A DNA stretch of 56,143 nt, from NCBI RefSeq assembly GCF_008923205.2, contig NZ_WBMS02000005.1, positions 1 to 56,143 on the forward strand, read 5' to 3'. The translations under genes and the position numbers were made by a program. This document shows, piece by piece, positions 32,958-40,239 of the stretch. The stretch's first letter is position 1; each line of letters starts with the position of its first letter. The notes under the pieces were generated by a model. The model saw only the letters and a program-made list of their open reading frames with translations. It made no database searches and was not told where the DNA came from. This DNA is from Actinomadura physcomitrii. GTDB taxonomy: Bacteria; Actinomycetota; Actinomycetes; Streptosporangiales; Streptosporangiaceae.

Positions 32958-35900
32958 CCGGGATGATCGACCACGACGTCCGGCCGGGCAGCTTCTGGGA
33001 GCGGCTCGGCCCGGACGACCGGCAGGCGCTGCGGGCCATGGGGCGGCGCACCAGCATCCCGCCCGGCGGGACGCTCTGCCACCAGGGCGTGACCGCCCCG
33101 TCCGTATGGGTGGTGTTCAAGGCGGCCCCGCGCGCGGCGAGCAACGCCGTCGCCAAGGAGTTCGTCGACTCCAGCGAGGGCGACGAGTCGATCATCGACC
33201 TGTTCGGGTCCGGCGACCTGGTCGGCGCGCTCGGCGCGTGGGGGCACCCCGAGCGCGGCACCGTCGCGGCGCTCGACCACGTCGAGGCGCTGCGCGTGGA
33301 CCGCCGCCGCTTCCGCAGCCTGCTCGCCGCGAACCCGCAGGTCGCCGAGGCGATGATGCACGCGGTGTCGCAGCGCGTCGGGTACGGCGGGCGGCGCCAC
33401 GCGGTGCGGGCCGCCGAGCATCCGCAGCGCCTCGCCTACCACCTGCTGGAGCTGGCGCACCGGTTCGGCGTCCGCACCGAGCGCGGGACGGAGATCCCGC
33501 TGCGGCTCAGCCAGGCGGAGCTGGCGAACTGGGCCGGGATCTCCCGCGAGACGCTGGTGCGCTGGTTCCGGCTGTGGCGGCAGAAGGGCATCATCGACCG
33601 CCGGCCGCGGCCGCTGACCGTCCTCGACCCCGAGAAGCTGCGCCGCGCCGCCAGCCCGTGGGGCGACGAGTGGCCGGCGGTCGAGACGGAGGCCGGCGCC
33701 GCCCCGGCCGTGCCGCCCGAGTCCCGCCCGGAGGGGGACGAGCCCGGCGGCCTCGCCGCCCGGACGCCGGCCGGGCTGGACGCGGCGCGCGGGACGCCGC
33801 CGGTCCGCCTCCCCGCCGACAACCCGTTCTTCGCCGGCCGGGCGGTCAGCCTCGGCAAGCTCGACCTGCTCGTCGCGCAGGCCGAGTGGCCGCGCGCGGT
33901 GATCGTCCAGGGGATGGCGGGCGTCGGGAAGACGACCCTCGCGCTGCACTGGGCGCACCGGGTCGTCGACCGGTTCCCCGACGGGGCGGTGTTCGCGGAC
34001 CTGCGCGGGACGACCCGCAGCCCGGTCACGCCCGCGGAGGCGATGGGGCAGGTGCTGCGCGCCGCCGGCGTCCCCGGCGACCAGCTGCGCAGCACCGAGG
34101 CGGAGCTGGCCGCGCAGTGCCGGTCGCTGCTCGCCGACCGGCGGATGCTGCTGATCCTCGACGACGCGGCGCGGCCGGAGCAGATCAGGCCGCTGGTGGG
34201 GGCGGTGGAGTCCGGGCTCGCCGTGGTGACGAGCCGCCGCAGGCTGCCGGCGCTGCTGGAGGGCGCCGACGTCCGCGCCCTCGAGCTGCGCGAGATGGTG
34301 ACGCAGGAGGCCGTCGACCTCATCTCCAACGTGCTCGGCCCGGCCGACGCCCGCGTCCGGGACGAGCGCGGGGCGGCCGCCCGGCTCGCCCGCGAGTGCG
34401 GGCACCTCCCCCTTGCCCTGTCGGTCATGGCCGGGCGGCTGGCGGAGAACCCCGGCGAGTCCATCGCCGGGACCGTCCGCGAACTGGCCGAGAGCGACGC
34501 GCAGGCCGCCTCGTCGTACGGGACGGGCCTGCCCGGCGCCGGGTACGGGCCGGCGCCGGACGGGTCGGGACCGGCCGCGGGGGAGCCGGCCGCCCCGTCC
34601 GGCGCCGGCATCGCCCTGACCGGCATCGAACTGCACGAGGGGGCGGGGCACGGCAGCGCCGGCCCCGGGCTGCGGGGCGTGCTGAACCCGACGTTCGACG
34701 TCGCGTACCGCAGCCTGCGCCGCGACCACCGGGAGGCGTTCCGGGTGCTGGCCCTGGTCGCCGGCCCCGACTTCACCCCGGCCGCGCTCGCCGCGCTGCG
34801 GGACCGGACGGTGGAGGAGGCGCGCGAATGCCTGGAGGGCCTGCGGCAGGCGTACCTGGTGCACGACGTCGCGCCGGGCCGGTACCGGATGCACGACCTG
34901 CTCCGCGACTTCGCGCGGGAGCGGGGCCTGGCCGAGGACGCCGACAGCGACCGGCTGGCGGCGCAGCGCCGGCTGCTCGCCGGATACCTCGCCGAAGCGC
35001 GCGCGGCGGGCGACGCGCTGGCGGTACGGCCCCGTCCCGTGGTCCGGCGGGCGGACGGGGCGCGGGGGCGCCCGCCCGCACGTCCGGAGCCGTCCACAAC
35101 GGAGGGCGCGGAGACCGGCACGGGTGCGGGGGCCGAGAGGGCGGTGGCGCTGGCGTGGTTCGAGGCCGAGCGGCGCAACCTGGTCGCCGCGGTGCACCAG
35201 GCGGCCCGCCTCGGCCTGCACCGCACCTGCTGGGAACTGGCCGACGCGCTGTTCGACTTCCAGGAGTTCCGCCGCTACAGCGAGGACAACATCGCCGTCC
35301 ACCAGGCGGGCCTGCACGCCGCCCGCACCGAGGAGGACTGGGCGGCCGCCGCCGTCATGCTGCACAGCCTGGCGGTGGCGCACTTCGAGGCGGGCGGCTC
35401 GGTCCAGGCGATCGGGTACGGCGAGGACGCGCGGCGCGCGTTCCGGACCGTCGAGCCGCCCGACCGGTACGGCGAGGCGGCCGCGCACGCCACGCTCGCC
35501 GACGTGCACGTGGCGCTCGGCCGCTACCTCACCGCGATCGAGCACGCCCGCCGGTCGCTGGACGTCCACGCCGGGATGGACGACCTCGGCGGCCTCGCCA
35601 AGGACCACGACACGCTGGCCCGCGCACGCCTCGGGCTCGGCGACTACGAGATCGCGCTCGACCACGCGGGGGAGGCGCTGAAGGTGCGCCGCCGGATCGG
35701 CGACCAGCCCGGGGTCGCGGAGGCGCTGCTGACCCTCGCGCAGGTGCACCGGCACCTCGGGAACGTCCACGAGGCGGTCTCGCACGCGCTGGAGGCGCTC
35801 TACATCCGCCAGGACACGGCCGACGGGCACGGCGCGGCGCAGGCGCTCACCGAACTGGCCCGGATGAACGCGTCGCTGGGACTGCGCGAGATGGCGCTGC

Positions 35901-36925
35901 GGGACGCCGAGCAGGCGCTGCGGACCTATCAGGCGCTGGGCGCCCGTCATGGGGAGGCGCAGGCGCTGACCACCCTGGGCATGCTGATGTGCGACGGCGC
36001 CCGCTACCCGGAGGCGTTCACCTACTGCGGGCAGGCGCTGCGCCTGCACCGCGACACCGGCGACCGGCACGGCGAGGCCGAGACCCTCGCGCAGATCGGC
36101 ATCGTCCACTGGAAGCTCGGCCGCTACCGCGAGGCCCGCGAGCACCTGCTGCGCGCCCTGGAGATCCGCCGCGAAATCGGCGACCAGCACGGCGAGGCGC
36201 ACGACCTGGAGCACCTGTCGGTCGTCATGCGCCGCCTCGGCCGCCCCCAGGAGGCGTTCGTCCTCGGCCTGGAGGCCCTCGACCTGTGGCACGGGCTCGG
36301 CGCGCAGAGCGGCCTGGCCGGGACCCTCGGCAGCCTCGCCCGCACCTACCTGCGGCTCGGCCTGCCCGAGGACGCCGAGCGCGCCGCCGCCCAGGCGCTG
36401 CGGATCAGGCGGGCCGGCGGTGACTGGTACGGCATGGGCGTCGGCATGGACACCTTCGCCGCCGTCCTGCGCCGCAGCGGACGCCCCGAAGAGGCGCTGG
36501 AGATGGAACTGAAGGCACTGCGCGTCCTCGGCGAGGTCGGCGACCGGCACAGCGAGGCGACCGCGCTGGTCCACCTCGCCGCCATCCACCTGGACCTCGG
36601 CCGGGCCGCCGAGGCCCGCGCCACCGGGGCGCGGGCGCTGCGGGTCGCCACCGAGGTCGGCGACGCCCGCGAGCAGGCGTACGCGCTGCACGTCATGGCC
36701 CGCGCGTGCCTGCTGCTCGGCGAGCACGCCGACGCCTGCGAGCATTTCGAGGCCGAGATCGCGATCCGCCGCGACATGGACGATCATGGTGGCCGGCGGG
36801 CCGCGCTCGAGCTGCAGGCGCGGTCGCGCAAGGCGCTCGGCGACGAGGCCGGCGCGGCGGAATGCGAACGGCGGGTCGCGGCGCTCGACAAGTGGCTCGC
36901 CTCGGACAGGTCGCTCGACATGTGA
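32954..36925 (+). CDS. Crp/Fnr-HTH + NB-ARC STAND ATPase + TPR fusion regulator (1,323 aa)
   Basis: Domains in order: a cyclic-nucleotide-like beta-barrel (~14-145, LFGSGDLVGALGAWG near 90); a Crp-type winged helix (~150-235, LRLSQAELANWAGISRETLV); a disordered linker; NB-ARC (~285-640) with Walker A QGMAGVGKTTLALHWA (~318), kinase-2 RMLLILDDAARPEQI (~396) and GHLPLALSVMAG (~480); and from ~770 about 13 TPR-type units of ~40 aa (for example LGRYREAREHLLRALEIRRE) to the end. The barrel has an atypical long loop (AAPRAASNAVAKEF) where ligand-contact residues usually sit. STAND proteins are ligand-gated NTPase switches; actinomycete versions usually carry a SARP/BTAD DNA-binding domain, so a Crp head is unusual. 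It is likely a transcription factor gated by TPR-sensed signals. Confidence 0.92.
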   Translation: MTGMIDHDVRPGSFWERLGPDDRQALRAMGRRTSIPPGGTLCHQGVTAPSVWVVFKAAPRAASNAVAKEFVDSSEGDESIIDLFGSGDLVGALGAWGHPERGTVAALDHVEALRVDRRRFRSLLAANPQVAEAMMHAVSQRVGYGGRRHAVRAAEHPQRLAYHLLELAHRFGVRTERGTEIPLRLSQAELANWAGISRETLVRWFRLWRQKGIIDRRPRPLTVLDPEKLRRAASPWGDEWPAVETEAGAAPAVPPESRPEGDEPGGLAARTPAGLDAARGTPPVRLPADNPFFAGRAVSLGKLDLLVAQAEWPRAVIVQGMAGVGKTTLALHWAHRVVDRFPDGAVFADLRGTTRSPVTPAEAMGQVLRAAGVPGDQLRSTEAELAAQCRSLLADRRMLLILDDAARPEQIRPLVGAVESGLAVVTSRRRLPALLEGADVRALELREMVTQEAVDLISNVLGPADARVRDERGAAARLARECGHLPLALSVMAGRLAENPGESIAGTVRELAESDAQAASSYGTGLPGAGYGPAPDGSGPAAGEPAAPSGAGIALTGIELHEGAGHGSAGPGLRGVLNPTFDVAYRSLRRDHREAFRVLALVAGPDFTPAALAALRDRTVEEARECLEGLRQAYLVHDVAPGRYRMHDLLRDFARERGLAEDADSDRLAAQRRLLAGYLAEARAAGDALAVRPRPVVRRADGARGRPPARPEPSTTEGAETGTGAGAERAVALAWFEAERRNLVAAVHQAARLGLHRTCWELADALFDFQEFRRYSEDNIAVHQAGLHAARTEEDWAAAAVMLHSLAVAHFEAGGSVQAIGYGEDARRAFRTVEPPDRYGEAAAHATLADVHVALGRYLTAIEHARRSLDVHAGMDDLGGLAKDHDTLARARLGLGDYEIALDHAGEALKVRRRIGDQPGVAEALLTLAQVHRHLGNVHEAVSHALEALYIRQDTADGHGAAQALTELARMNASLGLREMALRDAEQALRTYQALGARHGEAQALTTLGMLMCDGARYPEAFTYCGQALRLHRDTGDRHGEAETLAQIGIVHWKLGRYREAREHLLRALEIRREIGDQHGEAHDLEHLSVVMRRLGRPQEAFVLGLEALDLWHGLGAQSGLAGTLGSLARTYLRLGLPEDAERAAAQALRIRRAGGDWYGMGVGMDTFAAVLRRSGRPEEALEMELKALRVLGEVGDRHSEATALVHLAAIHLDLGRAAEARATGARALRVATEVGDAREQAYALHVMARACLLLGEHADACEHFEAEIAIRRDMDDHGGRRAALELQARSRKALGDEAGAAECERRVAALDKWLASDRSLDM

Positions 36926-37028
36926 CGAACTACGCGGTCCATCGGCGTACCGCCGCGTTCACTGGACACCGGACGCCCCGCGCGGCGAGGTTCCGCGGGG
37001 CCCCGGCCCGGTTCCGCGAGGAGGCGAG

Positions 37029-37736
37029 ATGGCACCCGCACCGTTCTGGGACGCGCTGCCGGCGGCGGCGCGGGAGGCGCTGCGCCGCACCGGCGCGCCC
37101 GCCGTGATCCGGCCCGGGGCCTTCCTGACCCGCGAGCACACCCGCGCGGCGCAGGTGTTCGTGCTGCGCGCCGGCGCGGTCAAGGTATGGGTGAGCCGGG
37201 ACGGCGAGACCGCGATCCTCGACGTCCTCGGGCCCGGCGACCTCGTCGGCGAGCTGGAGGCGGCGGACGGCGGCGTCCGGCACGCCAACGTCGAGGCGCT
37301 CACCCGCGTCGAGGCGCTGGTGCTGCCCGCCGACCGGTTCCGTGGCGTCCTGGACGCCCACCCCGGGTCGGCGTGGGCCGTCGCCGCCGTCCTCGCCGAA
37401 CGGCTCCGCGACGCCAACGGGCTGCGCATCGCGCACTTCCCCGACGACGCCGAGCGGCGCCTCGCGAGCCGGCTGCTGCGGCTGGCCGCCCGGTTCGGGA
37501 CGCCGCTGAAGGAGGAGCGCGCGGACGGCGTCGCCGCGCCGGACGACGCCGTCCGCATCGAGGTGCCGGTCACCCAGCAGGACCTCGGCCGCTGGGCGGG
37601 GATGGGCCGCCGCAAGGTCGCGCAGCTGCTGGCCGACGGCCCGCTGGCCGCCGGCGTCACCGTCGCCCGCGGGACGATCATCGTCCGGTCGGCGGCCGTG
37701 CTGCGCCGCCTGACCGGCGGCGACGACCCGGGCTGA
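37029..37736 (+). CDS. Crp/Fnr-family transcriptional regulator
   Basis: This 235-aa protein has an N-terminal cNMP-like barrel (VFVLRAGAVKVWVSRDGETA, then LDVLGPGDLVGELEAADGG, residues ~40-78), a dimerisation helix (AVAAVLAERLRDANGLRIAH) and a C-terminal helix-turn-helix (VTQQDLGRWAGMGRRKVAQL, ~185). The canonical cAMP-contact residues are not obvious, so the ligand is uncertain. The SD GAGGAGG (37018-37024) supports ATG 37029. It lies 103 nt after the Crp-NB-ARC-TPR gene on the same strand, so two Crp-type DNA-binding proteins are probably co-expressed. Confidence 0.9.
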   Translation: MAPAPFWDALPAAAREALRRTGAPAVIRPGAFLTREHTRAAQVFVLRAGAVKVWVSRDGETAILDVLGPGDLVGELEAADGGVRHANVEALTRVEALVLPADRFRGVLDAHPGSAWAVAAVLAERLRDANGLRIAHFPDDAERRLASRLLRLAARFGTPLKEERADGVAAPDDAVRIEVPVTQQDLGRWAGMGRRKVAQLLADGPLAAGVTVARGTIIVRSAAVLRRLTGGDDPG

Positions 37737-37752
37737 CCGGGATCCGGCCCGG

Positions 37753-38514
37753 TCAGAACGCGGACGGCGGGTGCGGCCAGGGCGGCGGGACGGGCACCGG
37801 GCCGCCCGGACGCAGCGTCACGCCCGCGCCGTCCGAGCGGCCGCTCAGCCAGCCCAGCAGCGCCCGCCCCGACCCGGACGCCTCCGGTCCCCCCGCCGTC
37901 CAGCCGAGGTTTGCGGACTCACCCGAGTCCGTCGCGGTGATCCGGTAGCCGGCCAGCTCGCCCCACCGCTCGGCGGGCAGCGCCGCGAGGTCGGTGAGCG
38001 TGCTGGTCAGCGCCCACCGCACGTAGGGCTCGGGCCAGTCGGCGGGCCCGTACCCGGCGGCGAGGTCGACGTGGTGGGCCTCCACCTCGTGCCAGCGGCG
38101 CAGCACCGTGTACCAGGCCGGGTGCTCCGCGCCGGTCATCGCCGCGACGGGAGCGTTCCACGCCTCGTCCGGCAGCGTGCGGACCTGCTCGGCGAACCGC
38201 GCCGTCGTGGCCCGCACGTCGGCGGCCAGCTCGGCGGCGCTGCGGCCCGCGCCCGCCTCGATGTCGGCGACGCGGCTCTCGAAGCTCGGGTACTGCGGGA
38301 TCACCGTGCCGGTCCGCGCCCACTCCAGCAGGTTCCACAGCGAGTCGGCGTTGCGGGCGATGTGCGTCGCGACGTGCCCGCGCGTCCAGCCGGGCAGCGC
38401 CGACGGCCCCCGCAGCTCCTGGTCGGTGAGCCCGGCGATCCGCGCCGCCACCCGCTCCGCGCCCGCGTCCGCCTCGCCGATCGCCGGCCGCCAGGTCTCC
38501 ACCGCGCCGCCCAT
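37753..38514 (-). CDS. Maleylpyruvate isomerase-family, mycothiol-dependent protein
   Basis: This 253-aa protein has the MDMPI/DinB four-helix core: LTDQELRGPSALPGWTRGHV (residues ~28-47) followed by ATHIARNADSLWNLL with the metal His, a second metal-site WYTVLRRWHEVEAHHVDL (~132), and a C-terminal beta domain ending in a Pro-rich tail. Family members are mycothiol-dependent metalloenzymes. The true reaction is unknown because the family annotation rests on one maleylpyruvate isomerase. ATG 38514 was chosen because upstream codons are low-complexity. It is convergent with the Crp gene (16-nt gap). Confidence 0.88.
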   Translation of the reverse strand: MGGAVETWRPAIGEADAGAERVAARIAGLTDQELRGPSALPGWTRGHVATHIARNADSLWNLLEWARTGTVIPQYPSFESRVADIEAGAGRSAAELAADVRATTARFAEQVRTLPDEAWNAPVAAMTGAEHPAWYTVLRRWHEVEAHHVDLAAGYGPADWPEPYVRWALTSTLTDLAALPAERWGELAGYRITATDSGESANLGWTAGGPEASGSGRALLGWLSGRSDGAGVTLRPGGPVPVPPPWPHPPSAF

Positions 38515-38633
38515 GCCGGCCCCCAATCTCCCGTCGGAGGCTTCATCCTGGCGCAGCCGCCGCGCCCGCACCAGACGGCCCGCGGGGACCGCCGGTGCGT
38601 TTCCGCTCACTCCGGCGCCGTCCCGGTACCACA

Positions 38634-39437
38634 ATGTGGATCATGGAGTACCCCATCTGCGCCACCTGCGGCGTCCAGTACGGCGAGCCGCGGCCCGACT
38701 GCCCGATCTGCGAGGACGAGCGGCAGTACGTCGGCTGGGACGGCCAGCGCTGGACGAGCCTGGAGGAACTGCGCGCCGCCGGCCATCGCGGCCTCGTCGA
38801 GGAGGAGGGCCTGGACGTCGTCGGCATCGGCACCGAGCCGTCCATCGCCATCGGCCAGCGGGCGCTGCTGCTGCGCGCCCCGTCCGGCAACGTGCTGTGG
38901 GACATGGTCACCCACATCGACGACCAGCTGATCCGCGAGGTCGACGACCTGGGCGGCATCACCGCGATCGCGATCAGCCACCCGCACTACTACGGCACGA
39001 TGATCGAGTGGGCGCACGCGTTCGACGCGCCCGTCTACATCCACGAGGCCGACCGCCGGTGGGTGGCCCGCCCCGACGACGCGGTCGTCTTCTGGGAGGG
39101 CGACACCCACGAGCTGGCCGACGGCCTCACGCTGATCAACGCGGGCGTGCACTTCGACGGCGGGCAGGTGCTGCACTGGCGGGACGCCCGAGCGCTGTTC
39201 TCCGGCGACATCCTGCAGGTCGTCAACGACCGGGACTGGGTCAGCTTCATGTACAGCTACCCGAACTACATCCCGGAGCGGCCCCGGACGGTCCGGCGCG
39301 CGCTGCGGCTGCTGGAACCCTACGAGTTCGACCGCGTCTACGGCGCCTGGTGGCGGAAGATCGTCTACACCGACGGCAAGGACGCCGTGCGCCGCTCGGC
39401 CGACCGCTACCTGTCCTTCGCACTGGACGACGAGTAG
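38634..39437 (+). CDS. MBL-fold protein with N-terminal zinc ribbon and degenerate metal motif
   Basis: This ~267-aa protein has an N-terminal zinc ribbon, YPICATCGVQYG then CPICEDERQ (two CxxC pairs, residues ~4-33). The MBL fold follows, but the canonical HxHxDH is AISHPHYYGTMIEWA (~116-130): the first two His are kept and Asp-His replaced by Tyr-Gly. GDTHELADG and LFSGDILQVVND, the latter with the usual bridging-Asp context, persist. Homologs with the HPHYYG variant are known across bacteria and fungi, so the loss is family-wide. Activity may be mono-metallic or absent. Starts at ATG 38634 or 38643; no clear SD. Confidence 0.87.
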   Translation: MWIMEYPICATCGVQYGEPRPDCPICEDERQYVGWDGQRWTSLEELRAAGHRGLVEEEGLDVVGIGTEPSIAIGQRALLLRAPSGNVLWDMVTHIDDQLIREVDDLGGITAIAISHPHYYGTMIEWAHAFDAPVYIHEADRRWVARPDDAVVFWEGDTHELADGLTLINAGVHFDGGQVLHWRDARALFSGDILQVVNDRDWVSFMYSYPNYIPERPRTVRRALRLLEPYEFDRVYGAWWRKIVYTDGKDAVRRSADRYLSFALDDE

Positions 39438-39505
39438 CTCGGGACGGCGAGTGGCTCGGGACGGCGAGTGGCTCGGGACGGCGAGTGGCTCGGGACGGCG
39501 AGTGG
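39438..39505. repeat. 17-bp direct tandem repeat, 4 copies
   Basis: CTCGGGACGGCGAGTGG repeats four times exactly (39438, 39455, 39472, 39489), and a partial fifth unit begins at 39506. The preceding gene's last codons and stop (GACGACGAGTAG) resemble one unit, suggesting duplication from the gene end. The period is not a multiple of 3 and the tract is outside coding sequence. Confidence 0.95.
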
Positions 39506-39506
39506 C

Positions 39507-39769
39507 TCAGGACGCCAGCGCCTCGCTGATCGCGGCGCGGTCCTGGTACTCGCGCCAGTGCACGATGCGCCCGTCCCGCGCCCGCAGCACCACCGCGAAG
39601 TTCGCCGAGGCGCGCCTGCCGTTCGCGGGCACCCTCGCGACCATCACGTACTCGGCGACGATGACCTCCGGGTCGGCGGTCTCGTGGATCACCACGTCCC
39701 GGAACTCCTCGAACACGATGGGCAAGGCCTTGCGGCCTTCGCGCAGCCGCGCGGCGATCGCGCTCGGCG
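39507..39769 (-). pseudogene. SnoaL/NTF2-like protein, 5'-truncated remnant
   Basis: The minus frame reads SAIAARLREGRKALPIVFEE, then FRDVVIHETADPEVIVAEY and IVHWREYQDRAAISEAL to TGA at 39507. This is the C-terminal ~85 residues of SnoaL-like ketosteroid-isomerase-fold proteins (typically ~130 aa). The initial helix and active-site Asp segment are missing, and similarity stops at about 39770, where a plus-strand TetR remnant begins. A TTG at 39725 could start a 72-aa stub, which would lack half the cone fold. Confidence 0.7.
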
Positions 39770-40030
39770 AACATCGGCCCCGTCGTGGGTTTGCTCGCCG
39801 AGGAGGGCACCGAGATCGAGCCCGGCGACCAGATCATGGCGCTCGCCGACCCCTTCGGCGCCCTCCTGGAGGCCGCTCAGCGCGCCGGGACGGTCCGCGC
39901 GGACGCGCGCCTCGACGAGGTCATGGCCCTCGTCGCCGCCACCGGCCACGGCGCCGTGGCCGGCGGCTGGTCCGACGACCTGCGGCGGCGCACCGTCGAG
40001 CTGGTCAAGGACGCCCTCCGGCCCCGGTAG
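39770..40030 (+). pseudogene. TetR-family regulator, C-terminal remnant
   Basis: The frame from about 39770 reads ANIGPVVGLLAEEGTEIEPG, then LLEAAQRAGTVRADARLDEV, to TAG at 40030. This matches the ligand-binding C-terminal half of TetR regulators (AQRAGxVRAD is frequent in TetR_C domains). No helix-turn-helix precedes it; upstream sequence is antisense to the SnoaL remnant. It is located just upstream of the uvrA SOS box. Confidence 0.6.
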
Positions 40031-40054
40031 GCGGGTTGCGGTGGCGGGGGGCGT

Positions 40055-40070
40055 TCGAACACGTGTACGG
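40055..40070 (+). promoter_or_regulatory. LexA (SOS) box upstream of uvrA
   Basis: TCGAACACGTGTACGG matches the actinobacterial/Gram-positive LexA consensus TCGAAC-N4-GTTCGA at 10 of 12 defined positions (one half perfect). It lies 170 nt before uvrA, a classic SOS gene. Confidence 0.7.
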
Positions 40071-40239
40071 TGCCAGAGTGCCGCCGGGACCGTCCGGGGA
40101 CGGGCGGGGCGCGGCATGAAATGCGGCGGCGTCCGCCGCTGTTAACGACTCGGGGGATTCTGTCGGACCCCCTGGCTAGCCTGGAGAGCGATCTGTCTCT
40201 CCCCATCACCGCGCCCAGAAGAGGAACCGGAAGTACGCC

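Noticed and set aside
30743..36787. 2,014-aa open frame on the minus strand
   Set aside because: It is antisense to the lipase, MBL and Crp-NB-ARC-TPR genes. Its composition (Arg/Gly/Pro/Leu runs) is the usual high-GC shadow, with no domain.
39438..39515. Tandem repeats as a CRISPR array
   Set aside because: Units are directly contiguous 17-mers with no spacers and no cas genes nearby.
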